Source: Porphyromonas canoris (GTDB lineage: Bacteria > Bacteroidota > Bacteroidia > Bacteroidales > Porphyromonadaceae). From it: a stretch of 64,000 nt of DNA. A program made the position numbers and the translations under genes. The first letter of the stretch is position 1; each line of letters opens with the position of its first letter. Positions 51,364 through 61,683 of the stretch are shown here, piece after piece. Where the stretch lies: NCBI RefSeq assembly GCF_000769115.1, contig NZ_JQZV01000013.1, forward strand, positions 709,026 through 773,025. Reading direction: 5' to 3'. Under the pieces are notes generated by a model. It was not told the DNA's origin, searched no databases, and saw only the letters and a list, made by a program, of their open reading frames with translations.

Positions 51364-51930
51364 ATGACACCAATTTTGAACACAACATTTCCGGAGTTTA
51401 AGCTGAACGCATACCAAAACGGCGAATTCAAAGTGATTACCAATGAAGATCTTAAAGGTAAATGGTCTTTGGTGGTTTTCTATCCGGGCGACTTCACATT
51501 CGTATGTCCTACCGAGCTTGAAGACCTTGCGAACAAGTATGAAGAGTTTAAGCAACTGGGTGTTGAGGTTTACTCTTGCAGCTGCGATACTCACTTCGTA
51601 CACAAGGCTTGGGCAGACGCTTCTGCTGCCATCAAGAAAGTGCAATACCCTATGTTGGCAGACCCTACGGGAGCTTTGACACGTGCGTTGGGTATCCTTA
51701 TCGAGGAGGATCAGATGGCATACCGTGGCTCTTTCGTTGTGAATCCGGAAGGGGTCATCAAGATCGTAGAGCTTAACGACAACAGCGTGGGTCGTGATGC
51801 GGAAGAGATCCTACGTAAGATCAAGGCTGCGCAGTATGTGGCTTCTCACGACGGTCAAGTGTGTCCTGCAAAGTGGCGCGAAGGTCAGCAGACACTGAAG
51901 CCAAGCATCGACCTTGTAGGTAAGATCTGA
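51364..51930 (+). CDS. ahpC: Alkyl hydroperoxide reductase subunit C (2-Cys peroxiredoxin)
   Basis: The 188-residue peroxiredoxin reduces peroxides in the cytoplasm. The peroxidatic Cys48 lies in FTFVCPTEL and the resolving Cys167 in DGQVCPAKW. The ATG at 51364 gives the normal AhpC start (MTPILNTTFPEFKL); the frame stays open upstream to 51304, but there is no other ATG. It is followed by a hairpin and then ahpF, which recharges it. Confidence 0.97.
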   Translation: MTPILNTTFPEFKLNAYQNGEFKVITNEDLKGKWSLVVFYPGDFTFVCPTELEDLANKYEEFKQLGVEVYSCSCDTHFVHKAWADASAAIKKVQYPMLADPTGALTRALGILIEEDQMAYRGSFVVNPEGVIKIVELNDNSVGRDAEEILRKIKAAQYVASHDGQVCPAKWREGQQTLKPSIDLVGKI

Positions 51931-51981
51931 TTCCGGAGCTTTTATGCTGTAGCCCGGTGGGCTGAGAGATGAGTCAAATAC

Positions 51982-52024
51982 GCCCTCGACTACTATTTAT
52001 TAGTCCGTCGGGGGCTATTTTTTT
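51982..52024 (+). terminator. Hairpin with T run between ahpC and ahpF
   Basis: Stem GCCCTCGAC with GTCGGGGGC (one G-T pair) and a run of nine T residues. It lies 36 bases before the ahpF ATG, so it probably lets only part of the ahpC transcripts continue into ahpF. Confidence 0.75.
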
Positions 52025-52059
52025 AGTCTGAAACAAGAAAAACAAAGAATATTATACCC

Positions 52060-53610
52060 ATGTTTGATAAAGATACACTTGTGCAGGTGGGCAGCTACTT
52101 TGCGCCACTCAAGAGGGAATATACGCTTTTGCTGAAAGCTCAGCCCTCTCATCCTTCGTACAACGATGCCAAGGAGATGATCGAAGAGCTTGCTTCCACA
52201 TCGGAGAAGCTGTCGGCTGCGTATGAGGAGAGCGAAAACTTCCGGATAGATCTTTTGGTGGACGGAACGCCTTCGGGCATCAGCTTCCGAGGCATACCGG
52301 GCGGACACGAGTTCACATCGCTTCTTCTCTCCATTCTTAACCACGACGGCATCGGAAAGAACCTTCCCGACGAGGGCGTCTGCCGCCGTATCAAGAGCCT
52401 CAATGGCCCGATAGAGCTGCGCACTTATGTCTCTCTTTCGTGCACGAACTGCCCCGACGTGGTTCAGACTCTTAATCTTCTTGCCATCTTCAACCCCGGC
52501 ATCTCTCACACGATGGTGGACGGATCTTTCTTTCCGGACGAAGTGGAGAGTCTCGGCATAGCATCTGTTCCGACCGTGATGGCGGGCGACAAGGTGATTC
52601 ATGTCGGCAGAGGAGACATGGCGACACTGCTGAACAAGCTGGAAGAGAGCTATGGCAGCACACCGCAAGAGTCTGTCGGAGAGCCGGAGGAGCGATCTTT
52701 CGACGTGATTGTCGTGGGTGGAGGTCCTGCCGGAGCCGCATCTGCGATCTACTCGGCACGTAAAGGGCTCAAAGTGGCAATCGTCGCGGAGCGTGTCGGC
52801 GGGCAGGTGAACGAGACCGTAGGTATTGAGAACCTCATCTCCGTGCCTTACACCACCGGCGGAGAGCTTGCGGGCAATCTTCGCAACCATATTGATGCGA
52901 ACGACATCTCGCTCTTCGAGGCTCGCACCGTGAAGAACATCACTCAGGACGGAGGCATATCGAGAGTGGAAACAACATCGGGCGAACTCTTCACAGCACC
53001 TGCTCTTATCATGGCGACCGGTGCTTCCTGGCGCAAGCTGGGCGTTCCGGGCGAGAAGGAATACACCGGCAACGGCGTGGCATACTGCGCTCACTGCGAC
53101 GGCCCGTTCTTCAAGAACAAGCGTGTTGCCGTGATCGGGGGCGGAAACTCCGGCATGGAAGCTGCCATTGACCTTGCAGGGATCTGCACGGAGGTTACCG
53201 TAGTGGAGTTTCTTGACGTGTTGAAAGCGGACGAAGTGTTGCAGAAGAAAGCGCAGGAAATGGGTAACATCAAGATGATCCTCAGCACTGCCACAAAGGA
53301 GATCCGCGGCACGAACGGCAAGGTAACAAGCATTGTTCTCTCCGATCGTGCCACCGGCAAGGAGACGGAGATCGCTTTGGAGGGTGTCTTTGTTCAGATC
53401 GGTCTTGCTGCCAATACTGCACTTGTGAAGGATTTGGTCGAGACCAATCCTCGCGGAGAGATTCTGATAGATCCTTCATGTCGCACCAACACTCCCGGCA
53501 TCTACGCAGCGGGAGACTGCACCACCGTTCCCTATAAGCAGATTGTTGTGGCAATGGGCGAGGGAGCAAAGGCTGCACTCTCTGCTTTTGAAGATCGCAT
53601 CAGGAGCTGA
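52060..53610 (+). CDS. ahpF: Alkyl hydroperoxide reductase subunit F
   Basis: The 516-residue flavoprotein passes electrons from NADH to AhpC. The N-terminal double thioredoxin fold has the redox pair C128-x-x-C131 (SCTNCPD), followed by FAD-binding GGGPAG at 220-225 and the second redox pair C343-x-x-C346 (CAHCDGPF). An NAD-binding GGGNSG motif follows. Length and order of domains are those of AhpF. Confidence 0.97.
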   Translation: MFDKDTLVQVGSYFAPLKREYTLLLKAQPSHPSYNDAKEMIEELASTSEKLSAAYEESENFRIDLLVDGTPSGISFRGIPGGHEFTSLLLSILNHDGIGKNLPDEGVCRRIKSLNGPIELRTYVSLSCTNCPDVVQTLNLLAIFNPGISHTMVDGSFFPDEVESLGIASVPTVMAGDKVIHVGRGDMATLLNKLEESYGSTPQESVGEPEERSFDVIVVGGGPAGAASAIYSARKGLKVAIVAERVGGQVNETVGIENLISVPYTTGGELAGNLRNHIDANDISLFEARTVKNITQDGGISRVETTSGELFTAPALIMATGASWRKLGVPGEKEYTGNGVAYCAHCDGPFFKNKRVAVIGGGNSGMEAAIDLAGICTEVTVVEFLDVLKADEVLQKKAQEMGNIKMILSTATKEIRGTNGKVTSIVLSDRATGKETEIALEGVFVQIGLAANTALVKDLVETNPRGEILIDPSCRTNTPGIYAAGDCTTVPYKQIVVAMGEGAKAALSAFEDRIRS

Positions 53611-53650
53611 TCCCTTTATCTCTCCGGGGAGAGTTTGAGATATTATCACA

Positions 53651-53691
53651 AAAAGCACCAAAGCTTTCGGCAGGAAGCTTTGGTGCTTTTT
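53651..53691 (+). terminator. Rho-independent terminator of ahpF
   Basis: A perfect 16-base stem (AAAAGCACCAAAGCTT with its complement at 53675-53690), an 8-base loop and a T run. Confidence 0.88.
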
Positions 53692-53720
53692 CGTAAAATC
53701 TATGTAACAAAAACTGTTTT

Positions 53721-54204
53721 GGTAATTATTGCTGTCCGTTCCGATAATTATTGTTGTCCGTTTCGGTAATTAGTAATGTCTGTTTTAATAATTATTGCTG
53801 TCCGTTTTAGTAATTAGTGTTGTCCGTTTCGGTAATTATTGCTGTCTGTTTCGGTAATTATTGCTGTCTGTTTCGGTAATTATTGCTGTCTGTTTCGGTA
53901 ATTATTGCTGTCTGTTTCGGTAATTATTGTTGTCCGTTTCGGTAATTATTGTTGTCCGTTTCGGTAATTAGTAATGTCTGTTTTAATAATTATTGCTGTC
54001 CGTTTTAGTAATTAGTGTTGTCCATTTCGGTAATTATTGTTGTCCATTTCGGTAATTATTGTTGTCCGTTTCGGTAATTATTGTTGTCCGTTTCGGTAAT
54101 TATTGCTGTCCGTTTCGGTAATTAGTAATGTCTGTTTTAATAATTGGTGCTGTCTGTTTTGATAATTAGTAATAGCTGTTTTGATAATAGACAAAAGTTG
54201 TTTT
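53721..54204. repeat. 22 tandem copies of a 22-bp repeat
   Basis: The unit reads approximately GGTAATTATTGCTGTCCGTTT plus one base. Twenty-two units follow without a gap. Units 3, 12 and 19 share AGTAATGTC, and units 2-5 are repeated as units 11-14, so blocks of nine units (198 bases) were duplicated. The last two units have decayed. No gene overlaps the block. Confidence 0.95.
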
Positions 54205-54268
54205 GATAATGATCAAAAGATATACTACTAATGAGTAAAAATCATATTACTAATAAGTATTTCTATAT

Positions 54269-54350
54269 TTCTCGCCGTGAAATATTGGTTTCTCGCCGTG
54301 AAATATTGGTTTCTCGCCGTGAAATATTAGTTTCTCGCCGTGAAATATAG
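54269..54350. repeat. Four tandem 21-bp hairpin units
   Basis: The unit TTCTCGCCGTGAAATATTGGT is repeated three times plus a partial fourth. In each, ATTTC and GAAAT pair around TCGCCGT. It stands 65 bases after the 22-bp block and between two genes that point toward each other. Confidence 0.9.
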
Positions 54351-54528
54351 AAAAGGTTATTGGGAAATCAATTTTAGATAAGTAAGTTTTTGATTTTTAG
54401 TCAATAGGAATTAAACTTTTTTTAGTCGGTTTTTAGAGCAAAACCGGTGAGATTTTGGACGAAAGGAAGAGAGCTCTCCGAACAGAGCGGATGTTTTGCG
54501 GCTTTTGTCTGAATGTGGAGATATAAAG

Positions 54529-54567
54529 AAGCAGAGCCACGGACCGGAAAGATCCGCAGCTCTGCTT
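54529..54567 (-). terminator. Terminator of the minus-strand oadA-like gene
   Basis: A 15-base imperfect stem (AAGCAGAGCCACGGA with its partner at 54553-54567) lies 33 bases after the stop of the gene on the minus strand, followed by a T-rich stretch in that direction. Confidence 0.65.
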
Positions 54568-54599
54568 GGTGTTTCTATTTTTATCCCGAAAGAAGCGTG

Positions 54600-56465
54600 T
54601 TACTTCTTCTTCTCTGCTTTTGGTTTGGATTCAAACTTTTTCTTTTCTACTCTGTCCACTGCCGCTTGTGAGTTTTCAACGGGTGGAAGCTGAGATTCGT
54701 CCGTGATCTCTTCAAAGTAGGCAATGACGTCGCCTTTCTTCACCACCTGACCTTGCTTTACGGCTACTTCGCGGATGCGTCCGGAGATGTTCACCTTGAC
54801 GTCTTCAGGATAGCCCATAGGTGTCATGACGAAGCAAAGCTTGGAACCTGCGCGGTAAGCGGTGCCTTCGGATGGAGGTGTAGAGCCGTCTTGGAAGTCC
54901 ACTTCCCAGAAGACTTGCCCCGTTGCAGTGGCAGGTACGGCGATGTATTTGGCTCTCTTGATGGCAAGGATGTCTTCGGCGGAGAAGCCTTGTTTGGTCA
55001 TCTCTGCGTTGCGAGCCTTTTCTACTTCTTCATTGAAGCGTTGTTTTGCCACACCGCTCTTGTAGTCTCTGTACTGACGGTCGTGCATCGCAAGCTCGAA
55101 CAGTTCTTCATCGTCTTGACCAAAATCCCAACCATTCTCTTTCATCTCTTGACGATAGGTGTCCAAAGCATCGGGATAGTTGGATTGAGGATCGGCATCG
55201 GAGAATTCAAGACCTTTCTCTTTTGCAAGCGCCACGATCTCCGGATCCAATGCTCCCGGAAGTCTTCCGGCTTTTCCAAGAATCATATCCCAGGTATTGG
55301 CATCAATTGCCTGCCATCTGCCTTCTCCTCGCTCCATGTTGTAGACATTCATCAGAGCGACATTCTTGACGTACTGAGAGAACGGCGTTACCAGAGGAGG
55401 ATAGCCGAGCTTTGGCCATACATACTCCACTTCGTTGAAGAGCTTCACCAACAGGTCGTCTATCGTAAGCTCCTCTTTGCCTTCGTTTCGGAGATACATG
55501 TTGATGCCGGAGTGTACCCCTTTCAAGTCTGCCATCATAGATCCCATCATGCCTCCCGGAAGTCCGCATCCGACAAGAAGTGATGAGGTGTATTTATTGG
55601 TCGGATCCATGAAGTATCCCAAGAAGTCGTCCATAAACTCTTGTGTCAGGCTGCGTGCCTTCATGTATGCATTCATGTTGATTTCCGGAACATCATATCC
55701 CGCATCTTTCAACATGGCTTGGATGGTGATCACGTCCGGGTGAACCTTTCCCCAGGATAGCGGCTCCATTGCCACGTCGATAATATCTGCTCCGTTCTCG
55801 CACACTTCAAGCATGGAGGCAACCGAGAAGCCCGGCCCGGAGTGTCCATGATATTGAACAATCACTTCAGGATGCTTAGTCTTGATGGACTTCACTAAAC
55901 GTCCGAGCATCTTCGGACGACCGATTCCCGCCATATCTTTCAGACAGATTTCCGGTGCGCCTGCTTCGATGAGTTTGTCCGCAATATTCGAGTAATACTC
56001 CACAGTATGTACCGGAGAGTGTGTGATACAGAGTGTGGCTTGAGGTATCATGCCCGCTTCCAATGCGTACTTGATGGATGGGATGATGTTTCTGACGTCA
56101 TTGAGTCCGCAGAAAATACGCGTGATGTCTACTCCTTGTGCTTTTTTGACTCTATACATGAGACGTCTTACGTCTGCAGGTACAGGGTACATCCGCAGTC
56201 CGTTCAATCCACGGTCCAACATGTGAGTCTGGATACCTGCTTCATTGAATGGCTTTGTGAAAGTACGGACAGCCTTGTTGGGGTTTTCACCATAAAGAAG
56301 ATTCACTTGCTCGAATGCACCTCCATTGGTCTCTATTCTTGAAAAACAGCCCATATCGACGATTACGGGTGCTATTCTTGCTAACTGGTCTAATCTTGGC
56401 TGATACTTACCGGACGATTGGAACATGTCGCGGTAAACTAAACTAAATTTGATTTGTCGTTTCAT
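54600..56465 (-). CDS. Oxaloacetate decarboxylase alpha / pyruvate carboxylase B-like protein lacking the biotin lysine
   Basis: The 621-residue protein has a carboxyltransferase barrel: YRDMFQSSGK (D13, Q16), CLKDMAGIGRP (K176, D177) and the metal pair H206xH208 in YHGHSGPG. A conserved C-terminal domain follows (about 300-470), and then a barrel-sandwich domain like a biotin carrier. In that last domain the biotin-attachment motif AMKM is replaced by MTPMG (547-551), with no lysine in place. The protein therefore cannot carry its own biotin in the usual way and may work with a separate carrier. It ends in a lysine-rich tail. In related bacteria such enzymes decarboxylate oxaloacetate or carry out transcarboxylation. 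Confidence 0.8.
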   Translation of the reverse strand: MKRQIKFSLVYRDMFQSSGKYQPRLDQLARIAPVIVDMGCFSRIETNGGAFEQVNLLYGENPNKAVRTFTKPFNEAGIQTHMLDRGLNGLRMYPVPADVRRLMYRVKKAQGVDITRIFCGLNDVRNIIPSIKYALEAGMIPQATLCITHSPVHTVEYYSNIADKLIEAGAPEICLKDMAGIGRPKMLGRLVKSIKTKHPEVIVQYHGHSGPGFSVASMLEVCENGADIIDVAMEPLSWGKVHPDVITIQAMLKDAGYDVPEINMNAYMKARSLTQEFMDDFLGYFMDPTNKYTSSLLVGCGLPGGMMGSMMADLKGVHSGINMYLRNEGKEELTIDDLLVKLFNEVEYVWPKLGYPPLVTPFSQYVKNVALMNVYNMERGEGRWQAIDANTWDMILGKAGRLPGALDPEIVALAKEKGLEFSDADPQSNYPDALDTYRQEMKENGWDFGQDDEELFELAMHDRQYRDYKSGVAKQRFNEEVEKARNAEMTKQGFSAEDILAIKRAKYIAVPATATGQVFWEVDFQDGSTPPSEGTAYRAGSKLCFVMTPMGYPEDVKVNISGRIREVAVKQGQVVKKGDVIAYFEEITDESQLPPVENSQAAVDRVEKKKFESKPKAEKKK

Positions 56466-56503
56466 ATATATACACTGATGTTATACTACTGATTGTAAAG
56501 ATA

Positions 56504-56511
56504 CAAAGTTA
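56504..56511 (-). promoter_or_regulatory. Candidate -7 element of the oadA-like gene
   Basis: On the minus strand the bases read TAACTTTG, a full match to TAnnTTTG, 39 bases before the ATG. No TTTG partner at the right distance. Confidence 0.45.
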
Positions 56512-56552
56512 GATAGACACGGCAAGTATATTAAGAGAATTTTTTCTGTTAT

Positions 56553-57887
56553 CTATAACAATTTGGCTGCTTTTTCGCTGAGAAGACTGCGTTCTCCTTT
56601 TTCCAAATGTACGTGCGCAAAAAACTCTTGTCCTGCCATGCGGTCTATCATATAAGATAGCCCGTTGCTTTTGACATCCAAGTAAGGGGAGTCGATCTGA
56701 TAAATGTCTCCGGAGAAAATTATCTTCGTACCTTCTCCGGCGCGGGTGATGATTGTCTTTATCTCCAGAGGTGTGAGGTTTTGAGCTTCATCAATAATAC
56801 AGATAACGTTACTGAGACTTCTACCTCTGATATATGCTAATGCTTCCACAGAGATAAAACGAGTCCTTAAAAGTTCATCTATCTCAGAGTTTGAACCATG
56901 TCGCTGTCCGGTAACATCCTTTATGACGTTGATATTGTCAAAGATCGGCTGCATGTAAGGCTCTACTTTCGCTTCATAACCTCCGGGAAGGAATCCCAAA
57001 TCTTTATTTGAAAGAGAAACGATAGGACGGGCGATAAGGATCTGCTTGAACTTTCTTTTCTGCTCGATGGCGGATGCAATCGCAAGCAAAGTCTTACCTG
57101 TTCCGGAGGTACCTGTTATGGCAACAAGAGAGAGAGCATCGTCATTGAGAAGATCAAATGCAAACTGTTGCTCGATATTTCTTGGCTTTATGCCCGCATT
57201 GACGGAGAACTCTACCGGTTTTAATATTTGACTATCTCCATGTGTTCTGCATAGTAGGGGAGTATCTCCACGCTTTGCTCGCAGCTCAAAACAGGAGTTG
57301 GGAAGGATTTTCTTGCCTCTTGTGGACATAACCTCCTTTATGGTTACCTCTTCTTTTTGTGCTACTCTTGCCAAAACTTCTGGTTTGGTGAGAACTCTCC
57401 AGATGTGTTGCTGCTCTATGTGATGGATATTCTCTACTCGTCCGCTTTTATAGTCTTCTGCCTGTACACCGAATGCAAGTGCTTTAAGACGGAGATTGGC
57501 ATCCTTGCTGACTAGAATTGTTTTTGTTTCAGGCTCACTTCTTGCCACGGCTATGGCTATTGAGATAATACGATGATCCGGTGTGTTTTGTACAAGAGCG
57601 TTATGTAGTTTGGGATCCAAGTTGGTATCTACAACCACATAAAGTCTTCCCATATCTTCTCCCAAAGACACACCTTTGGTTATATCCTCTTTTGAAGCAA
57701 AGCGATCAAGTGTGCGTATAAACTGTCTGGCATTATAGTTGAGCTGTTCATTCCCTTTCTTAAAACCGTCAAGCTCTTCTACTACGGTGATGGGAATGTA
57801 AATATCATTCTCTTGAAACTTTTTTAGACATTCGGAGTCGTGCAGGATAACATTGGTATCCAAGATGAAGTTTTTTCTGGTACTCAT
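56553..57887 (-). CDS. phoH: PhoH family ATPase with N-terminal PIN domain
   Basis: The protein of 444 residues has a PIN nuclease-like domain at the start (NFILDTNVILHDSE, then TVVEELDGFKKG) and a PhoH ATPase domain from about 240 with [11 protein letters not shown] (Walker A) and CIIDEAQNLTPLE (Walker B). PIN-PhoH proteins are RNA helicase/nuclease-type toxins or RNA-processing factors. The ATG at 57887 is chosen because a TATATTTG element at 57942-57949 (minus strand) places the transcript start downstream of the longer ORF start at 57944. The first acidic residues of the PIN domain (D10) are intact. Confidence 0.88.
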   Translation of the reverse strand: MSTRKNFILDTNVILHDSECLKKFQENDIYIPITVVEELDGFKKGNEQLNYNARQFIRTLDRFASKEDITKGVSLGEDMGRLYVVVDTNLDPKLHNALVQNTPDHRIISIAIAVARSEPETKTILVSKDANLRLKALAFGVQAEDYKSGRVENIHHIEQQHIWRVLTKPEVLARVAQKEEVTIKEVMSTRGKKILPNSCFELRAKRGDTPLLCRTHGDSQILKPVEFSVNAGIKPRNIEQQFAFDLLNDDALSLVAITGTSGTGKTLLAIASAIEQKRKFKQILIARPIVSLSNKDLGFLPGGYEAKVEPYMQPIFDNINVIKDVTGQRHGSNSEIDELLRTRFISVEALAYIRGRSLSNVICIIDEAQNLTPLEIKTIITRAGEGTKIIFSGDIYQIDSPYLDVKSNGLSYMIDRMAGQEFFAHVHLEKGERSLLSEKAAKLL

Positions 57888-57982
57888 TTGCATAATAGTT
57901 TTATCGCTTGCGCGATGTTTATGGTTGGTTACTAGCTTGAACAAATATACAAAATATTCTAGTCTGCTTTATTCAAAAAAGA

Positions 57983-58017
57983 AAGCCTCTGAGCACACAA
58001 GAGTACTCAGAGGCTTC
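57983..58017 (-). terminator. Terminator of guaA
   Basis: An 11-base stem (AAGCCTCTGAG with CTCAGAGGCTT) about 5 bases after the guaA stop, followed in the minus direction by TTCTTTTTT. Confidence 0.82.
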
Positions 58018-58022
58018 TGCTT

Positions 58023-59543
58023 TTATTCCCATTCGATGGTTGCCGGAGGTTTTGAACTTATGTCATACACCACTCTATTGACACCTCTGACTTTATTGAT
58101 GATTTCGTTTGAAACTTTTGCAAGAAATTCATAAGGCAGATGTGCCCAATCCGCTGTCATGGCATCTGTAGAGGTTACGGCTCTTAAAGCTACTGTATTT
58201 TCATACGTGCGTTCATCTCCCATTACTCCAACAGACTTGATCGGAAGAAGGATCACTCCAGCTTGCCACACCTTATCATATAGCCCATACTCTCTAAGCA
58301 TACTGATGTAAATATCATCTGCATCCTGGAGTATTCTTACTCTCTCCGCATCTATTGCTCCAATAATACGGATACCCAAGCCGGGACCGGGGAATGGATG
58401 GCGATGAATAAGATGAGGTCTCATACCCAATTCAATTCCGACCCTACGTACTTCGTCCTTGAACAAAGTTCTAAGAGGTTCCACAAGTTTAAGTTTCATC
58501 TTTTCAGGAAGCCCCCCCACGTTGTGGTGGCTCTTTATGACCGTTCCGGTAATGGAAAGAGACTCTATGACATCAGGATAGATTGTTCCTTGTCCCAGCC
58601 ACTTGACATCATCTATTTTGTGTGCTTCACGGTCGAAAACATCTATAAATCCTTTACCAATGATTTTGCGTTTGGTCTCAGGGTCTGTAACATCTTTCAG
58701 TTGTTCATAGAAATAGTCTTTTGCATCAATTCCCTTGACATTCAGACCAAGATGCTCATAGTCTTTTAGAACATTTTCAAACTCATTCTTTCTGAGTAAC
58801 CCATGATCTACAAAGATGCAAGTGAGTCTGTCTCCTATCGCTCTATTCAATAGAACGGCGCAAACAGAAGAGTCGACGCCGCCGGAAAGCGCAAGGATAA
58901 CCTTATCATTGCCTAACTCCTGCTTGAGTTGCGCCACGGTTGTTTCGATGAATGATGCAGGTGTCCAATTCCTTTCGCAACCACAAATATCCAAGAAGTT
59001 GCTGAGCAGACCCAATCCGCATTCGGAGTGATACACTTCCGGATGGAACTGAACGCCCCAAGTCTTTTCTCCTTCCACACGGAATGCTGCGTTCTTCACA
59101 CTCTCTGTTGATGCTACCACTGAAAAACTATCGGGAAGGAAGGTTATCGTATCTCCATGAGACATCCAAACCTGACTGTTCGGAGCAATTCCTTTCATCA
59201 AAGGATCGGCACAAGAGATCTCCACAAGGGTTGCTCTTCCAAACTCACGAGTGTTAGATGACTCTACTTTTCCGCCCAAAGAGTGTGAGATATACTGTGC
59301 ACCATAACAGATTCCTAATAGAGGAAACTTTCCTCGAATCTTTTGCAAATCTATTTTGAATGCCTCTTCTTGATAAACAGAAAAAGGACTGCCCGAAAGG
59401 ATAACACCTTTTATGCTAGTAGTGTCTTCCGGAAATTGGTTATAGGGGACTATTTCGCAGTAAGTATTCAACTCTCTCACTCTTCTTCCAATAAGCTGAG
59501 TCGTCTGAGAGCCAAAGTCTAAGATCAGTATCTTTTCAAGCAT
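58023..59543 (-). CDS. guaA: GMP synthase (glutamine-hydrolysing)
   Basis: The 506-residue enzyme makes GMP from XMP. The amidotransferase domain has C79 (GICYGAQ), H167 and E169 (QFHPEVY). The synthetase domain has the PP-loop SGGVDSS at 220-226 and the C-terminal dimerisation domain ending PPATIEWE. All catalytic residues are present. A -7 element (TAACTTTG on the minus strand, 59586-59593) lies 43 bases upstream. Confidence 0.98.
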   Translation of the reverse strand: MLEKILILDFGSQTTQLIGRRVRELNTYCEIVPYNQFPEDTTSIKGVILSGSPFSVYQEEAFKIDLQKIRGKFPLLGICYGAQYISHSLGGKVESSNTREFGRATLVEISCADPLMKGIAPNSQVWMSHGDTITFLPDSFSVVASTESVKNAAFRVEGEKTWGVQFHPEVYHSECGLGLLSNFLDICGCERNWTPASFIETTVAQLKQELGNDKVILALSGGVDSSVCAVLLNRAIGDRLTCIFVDHGLLRKNEFENVLKDYEHLGLNVKGIDAKDYFYEQLKDVTDPETKRKIIGKGFIDVFDREAHKIDDVKWLGQGTIYPDVIESLSITGTVIKSHHNVGGLPEKMKLKLVEPLRTLFKDEVRRVGIELGMRPHLIHRHPFPGPGLGIRIIGAIDAERVRILQDADDIYISMLREYGLYDKVWQAGVILLPIKSVGVMGDERTYENTVALRAVTSTDAMTADWAHLPYEFLAKVSNEIINKVRGVNRVVYDISSKPPATIEWE

Positions 59544-59585
59544 ATTTTTTCTGTTTCTTGTATCTAAAAGTCAGTATATCATGAA

Positions 59586-59593
59586 CAAAGTTA
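59586..59593 (-). promoter_or_regulatory. Candidate -7 element of guaA
   Basis: Reads TAACTTTG on the minus strand, in the 82-base gap between ftsH and guaA. No clear TTTG partner upstream. Confidence 0.45.
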
Positions 59594-59625
59594 AGAAAAA
59601 ACTACCTATCAATGAGGTATTTCTT

Positions 59626-61647
59626 CTATTCAAAGATTTCTTCTTCCTTGGGTTCTACTTTATCTTCAGGAATATCGTGCGATAGAAGCTCTTCAGTCCT
59701 GCTTTTCCATGGGCGTTCTCCCAAGATACGAGCCACGTCATCCGTATAGATCACTTCATTGGTCAGTAGAAGTTGAGCTATTTCGGCATGACCATCTTTA
59801 TGATCTCTCAGTATTTGTTTAGCTCTGTCGTACTGCTCATTGATCAGTTCAAGGATCTCTTCATCTATCTTTCGTGCAGTCTCTTCGCTGAAAGGCTTGG
59901 TAAATCCATACTCATTTTGAGAATCTTGGAAGTTGATGTTAGGCATCGTCTTACTCATCCCAAAGTAGGTAATCATTGCTTGTGCCATTTTTGTTACCCT
60001 TTGCAAGTCGTTGGATGCACCTGTGGATATACGACCAAGAACAACTTCTTCGGCTGCTCGTCCTCCCAAGAGAGCACACATTTCGTCCAACAACTGTTCA
60101 GTAGTGGTAATCTGTCTCTCTTCCGGTAAGTACCAAGCTGCTCCAAGTGCTCTACCGCGAGGTACAATAGTAACCTTAATAAGAGGATTGGCATGCTCCA
60201 ACAGCCAAGAGATGGTTGCGTGACCGGCCTCGTGAATGGCTATCGAGCGTTTCTCTTCTGAAGTGGTTATCTTGGATTTCCTTTCGAGGCCTCCCACTAT
60301 TCTGTCCACAGCGTTCATGAAATCTACACGCTGTATTACATCCTTACCATTACGAGCTGCAATAAGAGCTGCTTCGTTGCACACATTTGCAATATCAGCT
60401 CCGGAAAATCCCGGTGTTTGTCTGGAGAGAAGATCTATATCAACACTTTCGTCCATCTTCAGCCTCTTCATGTGCACCTTAAAGATCTCCTTTCTGTCGT
60501 TAAGATCCGGTAGATCTACATGGATTTGTCTGTCAAATCGACCGGCACGCAGTAGGGCTTTATCCAAGATGTCGGCTCTATTAGTTGCAGCGAGTATGAT
60601 GACTCCACTATTGGTATCAAATCCATCCATCTCTGTAAGGAGCTGATTCAATGTGTTTTCTCTCTCATCATTTCCTCCAAAGCCTGCATTTTTACCTCTT
60701 GCCCTACCAATGGCATCTATTTCATCAATGAAGATGATGGAGGGTGCTTTCTCTTTTGCTTGTTTGAACAGATCTCTAACTCTAGAGGCTCCGACTCCCA
60801 CAAACATTTCCACAAAATCGGATCCGGATAGAGAGAAGAAAGGGACATTAGCCTCTCCCGCCACGGCTTTTGCAAGAAGTGTTTTTCCTGTTCCCGGAGG
60901 TCCTACAAGCAGAGCACCTTTAGGTATTTTACCGCCAAGATGAGTATATCTCTTGGGCTCTTTAAGGAAGTGTACGATCTCTTCTATTTCTGTTTTGGCC
61001 TCACTCAGACCTGCAACATCTGAGAATGTTACTCGTACTTTGTTCTCTCTGTCAAACAGCTGGGCATTGCTCTTACCCACGTTGAAGATGCCTCCACCTC
61101 CACCTTTAGCTCCCGACATTCTACTCATCACGAATATCCAGAAGCCAATGAGAATGATGAGCGGTAGAGAAGAGAAGATGTATTGGAATATGGACGGTTT
61201 CGGATTGATATACTTGATCCTTGCATCCGGGAGTTTGTCTGCTTCTTTCAACTTCTGATAGTAGGCTTCAAAACTTCCTGCTCCGGGTACTTCCGTCGTA
61301 ACATCGTTATTTGCCAATAGAGTCCTTTTGGCTCCTATGGAATCGTCATTACCGGCTTCTTCTTGCTTCGACTTGTGATACTTCTCCGCAGCTTCTCTTT
61401 TCAGAGTCCCCACGGCCTCTCCATTTTCAGTATAGACTGTTATGGACTCAAAGCTATTGCTATCCAGGTAAGACTGAAACTCGCTCCAGTCCATCTTGTT
61501 TTCGGGAGATGGGCTGATTAAGAACATTGTTCCCAGTACTATTAGAATAACTACATATATCCACCCAAAGCCGATACCCTTCATGGGGTTCCTACCCCTT
61601 GAAGAGTTCGGTCCTTGAGGTTTATTGCTGTTCATATTTCCGTTCAT
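59626..61647 (-). CDS. ftsH: ATP-dependent membrane zinc protease FtsH
   Basis: The 673-residue protease degrades membrane and short-lived proteins. The first membrane segment is near 29-45, a periplasmic loop of about 110 residues follows, and the second segment is near 158-175. The AAA domain has GPPGTGKT at 249-256 and the SRH region, and the zinc motif HEAGH lies near 472. A glycine-rich linker ([13 protein letters not shown]) after the second segment is typical. It starts 36 bases after rsfS, so the two are probably cotranscribed. Confidence 0.97.
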   Translation of the reverse strand: MNGNMNSNKPQGPNSSRGRNPMKGIGFGWIYVVILIVLGTMFLISPSPENKMDWSEFQSYLDSNSFESITVYTENGEAVGTLKREAAEKYHKSKQEEAGNDDSIGAKRTLLANNDVTTEVPGAGSFEAYYQKLKEADKLPDARIKYINPKPSIFQYIFSSLPLIILIGFWIFVMSRMSGAKGGGGGIFNVGKSNAQLFDRENKVRVTFSDVAGLSEAKTEIEEIVHFLKEPKRYTHLGGKIPKGALLVGPPGTGKTLLAKAVAGEANVPFFSLSGSDFVEMFVGVGASRVRDLFKQAKEKAPSIIFIDEIDAIGRARGKNAGFGGNDERENTLNQLLTEMDGFDTNSGVIILAATNRADILDKALLRAGRFDRQIHVDLPDLNDRKEIFKVHMKRLKMDESVDIDLLSRQTPGFSGADIANVCNEAALIAARNGKDVIQRVDFMNAVDRIVGGLERKSKITTSEEKRSIAIHEAGHATISWLLEHANPLIKVTIVPRGRALGAAWYLPEERQITTTEQLLDEMCALLGGRAAEEVVLGRISTGASNDLQRVTKMAQAMITYFGMSKTMPNINFQDSQNEYGFTKPFSEETARKIDEEILELINEQYDRAKQILRDHKDGHAEIAQLLLTNEVIYTDDVARILGERPWKSRTEELLSHDIPEDKVEPKEEEIFE

Positions 61648-61683
61648 GCTGTTTTTGGTATTAGATAATTTGTCGGAGAAACT

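Noticed and set aside
53721..54350. Tandem repeats considered as a second CRISPR array
   Set aside because: Units follow one another directly without unique spacers, and units vary in sequence.
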